DNA from: a virus
Virus record (IMG/VR): IMGVR_UViG_3300011440_000043
Coordinates: 1-33,811 of that record
Length of the DNA: 33,811 nucleotides
Direction: 5' to 3' (one strand)
Position numbers and translations under genes: made by a program. Positions 30,120 through 33,811 of the stretch are shown piece by piece; the stretch's first letter is position 1, and every line of letters begins with the position of its first letter. Below the pieces are notes generated by a model that saw only the letters and a program-made list of their open reading frames with translations, searched no databases and had not been told where the DNA came from.

Positions 30120-30695
30120 ATGCGCCGCAATTGGATGCCGCTCTATATCCCCGATTTTCTCGCCGACACGACGCGCCTGTCGGCGGCGGAAACCGGCGCG
30201 TATCTGTGCCTGATCATGGATTACTGGATGCATGACGGGTTGCCGGATGACGACGCAAAGCTGGCGGCGATTGCACGGTTGCCGCTGAAGTCCTGGCGGC
30301 AGATGCGGCCGACCATCGAGGCATATTTTCAGGACGGCTGGCGCCACAAGCGGATCGACGCCGAGCTGACAAAAATGGTTGGAACTTCGATCCGGCGGAA
30401 AGAGGCGGCGAGCAAGGCCGGGACCATTTCGGCGATCAAACGGGCCAACGCAACGTCAACGCAGCGTGCACGTCACGTTGACGCTGCGTACACGCCGCGT
30501 GCACCCAGCGTGCACCACACTACACAAGAAAGAATTATTACTACTACCTGTTCCTCTGCTGCGCGCGAGGAACCGGCTGTGGATAACTCCGGCAGTTTGC
30601 CCGCTGAAACACCGGCTGGCTCGGCAGGAAAGCAAGGAATTACAAGCGCTTCCCCAGAACTCCAAGCCATTTTAGCGAGGAAATACGGCCGATGA
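30120..30695 (+). CDS. DUF1376 replication-associated protein
   Basis: Residues about 1-85 match DUF1376 (MPLYIPDFLADTTRLSAAETGAYLCLIMDYW... LPDDDAKLAAIARLP), a domain common in phage replication regions and thought to function near initiation. The C-terminal part is a low-complexity basic/Ser/Ala linker and ends with PELQAILARKYGR. GAGGA lies 8 nt before the ATG. The linker coding sequence carries an 11-bp repeated DNA array (separate entry) that protein repeats do not explain. The annealase gene starts in its stop codon (ATGA). Confidence 0.82.
   Translation: MRRNWMPLYIPDFLADTTRLSAAETGAYLCLIMDYWMHDGLPDDDAKLAAIARLPLKSWRQMRPTIEAYFQDGWRHKRIDAELTKMVGTSIRRKEAASKAGTISAIKRANATSTQRARHVDAAYTPRAPSVHHTTQERIITTTCSSAAREEPAVDNSGSLPAETPAGSAGKQGITSASPELQAILARKYGR
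30442..30518. repeat. 11-bp iteron-like array inside DUF1376 gene (candidate replication origin)
   Basis: Tandem 11-bp units start at 30453 (ACGTCAACGCA), 30464 (GCGTGCACGTC), 30475 (ACGTTGACGCT), 30486 (GCGTACACGCC), 30497 (GCGTGCACCCA) and 30508 (GCGTGCACCAC). A weaker unit lies at 30442. The core is RCGTNNAC. Eleven is not a multiple of three, so the periodicity is a DNA signal. An AT-richer stretch (30525-30545, with AATTATTACTACTAC) follows, like the unwinding region of lambda ori, which also lies inside an initiator gene. Confidence 0.62.
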
Positions 30696-31411
30696 ACCAG
30701 ATGCCCGAAAAGGTTTCCGTGATCCCGGCCGACGACCCGCCGCCGGCCGCCGTGACGCCGCTCGACATGCTCAACCGCGCGGTTTTGGCCGGCGCCGACA
30801 TTGCCATGATTGAAAAGCTGATGGCTTTGCATGAGCGCTGGGATGCCAACCAGGCGCGCAAGGCGTTCGACGAGGCGGTTGCCTCGGCGAAGCGGGCGAT
30901 CCCGCCGATCGCCCGCAACGTGGCCGGCCACAACGCCAAAAAATACGCCGACTTCGCCGCGATCGCTAGGGTTGTGGATCCGATCATCGGCGCGCACGGG
31001 CTGTCGTACCGTTTCAGGACCACGCAAACCGACCGCATCAGCGTGACGTGCATTCTCAGCCACAAGGCCGGCCACGCCGAGGAAACCACGCTGTCAGGGC
31101 CGGCCGACACCAGCGGCAACAAAAACGCCATTCAGGCCATTGGCAGCACCTTGACCTATCTGCAACGCTACTCGCTGGTGCAGATGCTGGGACTGGCCGC
31201 CGGCAATGACGACGACGGCAAGGCGGCCGGCGACAGTGAGGCTATCACCGAGGAGCAACTGGCCGACCTGGTTGCGCTGGCCGACGACGTTGGCGCCGAC
31301 AAGCAAGCATTCTGCAAATACTTTGAGGTGGAAAGCCTAGCGGATATCCGAGCCAAAGACTTTCCGCGCGCGGTGGCTGCGCTCAACAAAAAGAGGACGC
31401 GCGCGCCGTGA
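30692..31411 (+). CDS. ERF-family single-strand annealing protein
   Basis: A 239-residue protein. Residues about 55-165 match the ERF superfamily: NVAGHNAKKYADFAAIARVVDPIIGAHGLSYRF, then ISVTCILSHKAGHAEETTLSGPAD and AIQAIGSTLTYLQRYSLVQMLGLA. 'K-x-Y-A-D...V-x-P-x-L/I-x-x-x-GL' and 'T-Y-x-x-RY-x-L' are the family marks. It should anneal complementary single strands with the YqaJ exonuclease downstream, a Red-like pair. The C-terminal part (EAITEEQLADLVALADDVGADKQAF) is a helix-loop domain common after ERF. It overlaps its neighbours by 4 nt on both sides. Confidence 0.85.
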   Translation: MNQMPEKVSVIPADDPPPAAVTPLDMLNRAVLAGADIAMIEKLMALHERWDANQARKAFDEAVASAKRAIPPIARNVAGHNAKKYADFAAIARVVDPIIGAHGLSYRFRTTQTDRISVTCILSHKAGHAEETTLSGPADTSGNKNAIQAIGSTLTYLQRYSLVQMLGLAAGNDDDGKAAGDSEAITEEQLADLVALADDVGADKQAFCKYFEVESLADIRAKDFPRAVAALNKKRTRAP

Positions 31412-31581
31412 AAACGATCTCGGTTCGCCTTTCGGCTGGTGTGCACAAGCGTTTGAAGGAAAGCGCAGAGTTGGCTGGGCGCAGCATGTCAGAGCAGATG
31501 ACTTATTTGGTCGATCGATCGTTCTGGATCGATGAAATGATGTGGCACATTGCTAAGGTAATTCAACAAAAAGAGGGCTGA
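31408..31581 (+). CDS. Ribbon-helix-helix (Arc-like) small protein, 57 aa
   Basis: GTG 31408 overlaps the annealase stop as GTGA, and the TGA at 31579-31581 is immediately followed by the YqaJ ATG. The product MKTISVRLSAGVHKRLKESAELAGRSMSEQMTYLVDRSF is a classical ribbon-helix-helix: strand (ISVRL), helix A (AGVHKRLKESAELAG), helix B (SMSEQMTYLVDRSF). The remaining 20 residues are a C-terminal helix. RHH proteins bind DNA as dimers. It probably tunes early or late transcription. Confidence 0.72.
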   Translation: MKTISVRLSAGVHKRLKESAELAGRSMSEQMTYLVDRSFWIDEMMWHIAKVIQQKEG

Positions 31582-32223
31582 ATGAGCGGAGAAATCATCC
31601 AAGGTTCGGACGAATGGAAAGCCTTGCGTCTCGGCAAAGTCACCGCGTCCCGCGTTACCGACATGGTGGCGCGCACCAAAAGCGGCTACGGCGCCAGCCG
31701 CGCCAACTATGCAGCCCAAATCATCGTAGAGAGGCTTACCGGCGTCCCCATTGAAAGCGCGTTTATGACGCCGGCCATGCAACACGGCGTCGACACCGAA
31801 CCGGAAGCGCGCAACGCCTACTGCTTCTACAGCGGCTGGGATGTGCACGAGGTGGCGTTTGTAGCTCACCCAACGATCGCCGATGCCGGCTGTTCGCCGG
31901 ATGGCCTGGTTGGTGACGATGGGCTGATCGAAATCAAATGTCCCAACACGGCAACCCATCTGGATACGTTGCTAGGACAATCAACGCCGGCCAGGTACAT
32001 CGACCAGATCCAGTTTCAGCTCGCGTGCACCGGCCGCGAATGGTGCGACTTTGTGAGCTACGACAATCGTCTGCCGGAAAACATGCGCATGTTCGTGCGG
32101 CGCGTTATGCGCGACGAAAAGCGGATAGCCGAACTGGAAACCGAGGCGGTGGCGTTCCTGGACGAGATCAACGCCAGGATCATCCAGCTTGAAAACCTTT
32201 ACGGTGAGCGGGCAGCGGCATGA
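31582..32223 (+). CDS. YqaJ-type (lambda exonuclease family) recombination nuclease
   Basis: A 213-residue protein. The N-terminal QGSDEWKALRLGKVTASRVTDMV is the usual YqaJ start, and AMQHGVDTEPEARNAY (Glu73/Glu75) follows. 'CSPDGLVGDDGLIEIKCP' gives the PD-(D/E)XK catalytic set Asp107, Glu117, Lys119. 'YIDQIQFQLACTGREWCDFVSYD' is another family mark. It digests one strand of a double-stranded end to give the substrate for ERF annealing. It directly follows the RHH gene. Confidence 0.88.
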   Translation: MSGEIIQGSDEWKALRLGKVTASRVTDMVARTKSGYGASRANYAAQIIVERLTGVPIESAFMTPAMQHGVDTEPEARNAYCFYSGWDVHEVAFVAHPTIADAGCSPDGLVGDDGLIEIKCPNTATHLDTLLGQSTPARYIDQIQFQLACTGREWCDFVSYDNRLPENMRMFVRRVMRDEKRIAELETEAVAFLDEINARIIQLENLYGERAAA

Positions 32224-32489
32224 CCGACACGACCGACCATAAAACATGGTCTGAACTCAACCCGGTCACGCAAGCCGCGCTGCGTTGCAAGGAACCTGTT
32301 TTCTGGGCGTTCCTGAAGGAAAACGGTTTCACCACCAAAAGGATCGAAGACGAGGAAACCGCGGCTGATGTGGTGCGCTCGGTCTGCGAGATCCAATCTC
32401 GCCGCGAGTTGTCCAACCCGTCCATTGCACAGGCGATCTGGTACGACATGGATGGACTGTTTCAGGCATGGAAAGCACGGGAACGATAA
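32220..32489 (+). CDS. Small hypothetical phage protein (89 aa)
   Basis: The ATG overlaps the nuclease stop as ATGA. The product MTDTTDHKTWSELNPVTQAALRCKEPVFWAFLKENGF shows a pattern (A-x-x-RC-x-x-P-x-FW-x-FL) that recurs in alphaproteobacterial phages, followed by VVRSVCEIQSRRELSNPSIAQAIWYDMD. It is helical throughout, with no known catalytic residues. It lies between the recombination nuclease and the DUF6362 gene, so it may help replication/recombination. Function unknown. Confidence 0.65.
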   Translation: MTDTTDHKTWSELNPVTQAALRCKEPVFWAFLKENGFTTKRIEDEETAADVVRSVCEIQSRRELSNPSIAQAIWYDMDGLFQAWKARER

Positions 32490-32941
32490 TGCTGTGGACC
32501 GGCGAGATGGTTCGCGATCGCCTCGTCGAGGCGTTCGAAATCGACCGCCGTATGCCAGGCACCGGCATGAGGCGCGCCGCATCGGCCTGGCCAGTAAAGC
32601 CGATGCACAGTTTCGCCGACATGGTTAGTTGGGACGCCGGCGAAGCAAGCGAGCGGGTGATGACATCCTGGGAACGTGGGCCAGCGTCACCGCAGGAAAT
32701 CACCAGGATGGAAGAAGCCTTTGAGTGGCTGCAACATCTATCAACCAATGAAGCCAGGGAATTGGAAATCTGGGCCAAGTGCGTCGCACTCGGTCTATCC
32801 CTTAGCGCTGCGATAAAACACAAGGGTTGGTCGAGAACGTCGTTTTATCGTAAAAGGGATGCTGCGGCGCAGTTTCTGGCCGACCGGCTTAACCGGAAGA
32901 CTAACCCTCCCGTGTGGATGCGCAGGACCACCATCCCTTGA
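32489..32941 (+). CDS. DUF6362-like HTH protein (late-gene region)
   Basis: ATG at 32489 overlaps the upstream stop (TAATG); an in-frame ATG at 32468 lies inside the preceding gene. The 150-residue product has MLWTGEMVRDRLVEAFEIDRRMPGTGMRRAASAWPV, as in DUF6362 (W-x-x-x-x-V-x-x-RL-x-x-A...P...A-WP), and a C-terminal helix-turn-helix, LGLSLSAAIKHKGWSRTSFYRKRDAAAQFL. It lies just upstream of the HNH/terminase side, so it could be a late-gene regulator or act at DNA packaging. A small-terminase role cannot be excluded. A 16-bp direct repeat begins at its 3' end. Confidence 0.7.
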   Translation: MLWTGEMVRDRLVEAFEIDRRMPGTGMRRAASAWPVKPMHSFADMVSWDAGEASERVMTSWERGPASPQEITRMEEAFEWLQHLSTNEARELEIWAKCVALGLSLSAAIKHKGWSRTSFYRKRDAAAQFLADRLNRKTNPPVWMRRTTIP

Positions 32942-32974
32942 CATTCAAACAAGTTGTTCCACCATCCCTTGACA
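32928..32974. repeat. 16-bp direct repeat with -35-like TTGACA; part of candidate late promoter region
   Basis: CCACCATCCCTTGACA occurs at 32928-32943 and 32959-32974, 31 bp apart. The first copy overlaps the end of the DUF6362 gene. Each contains the consensus -35 TTGACA. An 8-bp inverted repeat TTGTTCCA (32954-32961) / TGGAACAA (32977-32984) overlaps the second copy. No strong -10 is visible. This 109-nt gap precedes the HNH-kinase gene and the packaging genes, so it is a sensible late promoter with a protein-binding site. Confidence 0.6.
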
Positions 32975-33000
32975 CTTGGAACAAATGGTACACATTTCGG

Positions 33001-33017
33001 CCCTATTCCAGATAGGG
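33001..33017. promoter_or_regulatory. Palindrome CCCTAT-N5-ATAGGG upstream of HNH-kinase gene
   Basis: A perfect 6-bp inverted repeat with 5-bp spacer TCCAG, 34 nt before the HNH-kinase start. The same half-sites make up the palindrome CCCTATAGGG near the integrase (25840-25849). It may be a binding site for a phage regulator, for example the RHH or HTH proteins encoded nearby, or for integrase-linked factors. Confidence 0.45.
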
Positions 33018-33050
33018 TTGCGAGATGTGTGCGCAGCCACACACACCCCC

Positions 33051-33811
33051 ATGAAACCACTTCCGTTCTATAAAACCAGGGCATGGCAGAACGCCAGGCG
33101 CCAGGCGCTGCACGATTACGATTGGCGCTGTTCTAATTGCGAGAAATCGCTGGTCGGACTGGGCCGAGGCGCTCACGTTCACCACCGCAAGGAATACACG
33201 CGTGCGCCGGCCTTGGGGATCGAGCCGCTAAACCTGCTGCCGCTGTGCCGATCCTGTCATAACAAGCTGGAACCACGCACCGGCAATGCCGCGGAAAAGG
33301 TCAATCGGGCAAGGCCTATCCTGCCAAAGCCTGGTTGCCGGGTGATGCTGGTATGCGGTCCCGTAGGTAGTGGTAAGTCAAGCTATGTAGCGTCCCACAA
33401 GGGACCAAATGATACCGTTCTGGACTTTGATGCCATCGCCAAGGAACTGGGCTATGGGCGTGAACGTGCCAGCCTGGTGTCCACCCATGTGGAGCAGGTG
33501 CTGGAGGAACGTAACAGGCGCCTGTGTGCGTTGGTACGTGCACCACCTGATCAAGTGGCATGGGTGATCCTACTCGCACCATCGGCCTCCCTACGGGCTT
33601 GGTGGTGTAGGCAATTGCATGTGGCACCTGGTGACATGGTGCTACTGGTACCAACAAAGCAGGAACTACGTCAGCGGATACTGTCCGATCCAACCAGGGC
33701 CAAGGTGATCGACCTGCATATGACCCTGCTAGATAGGTGGTTCGAGCGTGAACATGCCAACGATCCAGGGTTTCACTCAACGCAGTGCGATATACACGGC
33801 AACCCGACTGA
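33051..33811 (+). CDS. HNH endonuclease fused to P-loop kinase-like domain (3' truncated by window)
   Basis: An uninterrupted frame from ATG 33051 to the window end, 253 codons so far. Residues 5-75 are an HNH nuclease: CSNC (27-30), HVHHR (42-46), then 'EPLNLLPLCRSCHNK' (Cys66, Cys69, His70). Residues about 95 to the end form a P-loop NTPase: VMLVCGPVGSGKSSYV (Walker A 103-110), TVLDFDAIAKELG (Asp-rich strand) and AWVILLAPSAS, then 'LLVPTKQELRQRILSDPTRAK' as in phage polynucleotide-kinase-like proteins. HNH proteins near terminase help packaging cuts in HK97. The fusion and codon usage (many CTA, GTA, CCA) are unusual. A terminal Cys/His (CDIHGNPT) is still in frame. Confidence 0.82.
   Translation, partial: MKPLPFYKTRAWQNARRQALHDYDWRCSNCEKSLVGLGRGAHVHHRKEYTRAPALGIEPLNLLPLCRSCHNKLEPRTGNAAEKVNRARPILPKPGCRVMLVCGPVGSGKSSYVASHKGPNDTVLDFDAIAKELGYGRERASLVSTHVEQVLEERNRRLCALVRAPPDQVAWVILLAPSASLRAWWCRQLHVAPGDMVLLVPTKQELRQRILSDPTRAKVIDLHMTLLDRWFEREHANDPGFHSTQCDIHGNPT

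Noticed and set aside
30449-30520. The repeat array as a CRISPR or protein-repeat region
   Set aside because: Units of 11 bp without spacers do not form a CRISPR, and the period is out of phase with codons.
32954-32993. A possible alphaproteobacterial LexA box (GAAC-N7-GAAC) before the HNH-kinase gene
   Set aside because: GAAC at 32979 is followed at the right distance by ACAC, not GAAC, and no GTTC-N7-GTTC match exists nearby.
33316-33780. A 154-aa minus-strand frame at the right end
   Set aside because: It overlaps the P-loop domain of the HNH-kinase frame, which has clear motifs; the minus product is His/Pro/Val-rich.
1-33811. Diversity-generating retroelement for the variable tail proteins
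   Set aside because: No reverse transcriptase and no template/variable repeat pair with adenine changes was seen.

Overview
The window looks like a nearly complete genome of a temperate, long-tailed (siphovirus-type) phage or prophage of an alphaproteobacterium, probably a Hyphomicrobiales (Bradyrhizobium/Mesorhizobium-like) host. The host inference rests on the GC-rich sequence, a phage-borne GcrA-type regulator (a family tied to Alphaproteobacteria), and an integrase/excisionase pair that resembles rhizobial prophages from memory. No tRNA, rRNA, CRISPR array, insertion sequence or reverse transcriptase was seen. Both window ends lie inside open reading frames.

Layout, left to right. (1) 1-1638: large terminase. 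(2) 1653-6663: fibre/decoration genes placed unusually between terminase and capsid, including an 836-residue glycine-rich, repeat-built fibre and a fibre-tail adaptor. (3) 6675-13284: head genes: a protease-capsid fusion with a likely internal capsid start, a terminator-like hairpin, a proline-rich protein, portal, collagen-like protein, head-tail connector, head closure and tail terminator. Capsid precedes portal, the reverse of HK97. (4) 13350-23656: tail genes: tube, tail assembly chaperone with a GGGAAAA -1 frameshift site, gp10-like protein, tape measure, tail-tip proteins, a GNAT acetyltransferase, J-like hub, fibre chaperone and a beta-helix tailspike. (5) 23656-25684: lysis: membrane/coiled-coil protein, amidase endolysin and two-helix holin candidate, interrupted by an antisense HNH-type gene.

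(6) 25857-28147, minus strand: integrase, overlapping excisionase and a chain of tiny genes joined by six consecutive 4-nt stop/start overlaps. Two of them (26 and 31 aa) are single-helix membrane peptides and one encodes an exported protein. (7) 28184-28887: genetic switch: small XRE repressor on minus, Cro-like XRE protein on plus, and matching operators GTTGCC-N5-GGCAAC in front of the leftward operon and of cro. (8) 28993-32941, plus strand: early genes: coiled-coil protein, GcrA homologue, DUF1376 replication protein carrying an 11-bp repeat array (candidate origin), ERF annealase, ribbon-helix-helix protein, YqaJ exonuclease and DUF6362 protein. (9) 33051-end: a single open frame joining an HNH nuclease to a P-loop kinase-like domain, running off the window.

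How it works together: the repressor holds the leftward and rightward promoters through the shared operators. On induction Cro, GcrA-like and RHH proteins would redirect transcription, DUF1376/ERF/YqaJ would replicate and recombine DNA, and the late genes would package, build and lyse. The repressor lacks a peptidase domain, so induction may not be by RecA-driven self-cleavage. No recognisable small terminase is present. Every functional name is inferred from sequence motifs and remembered family features; no database search was run.
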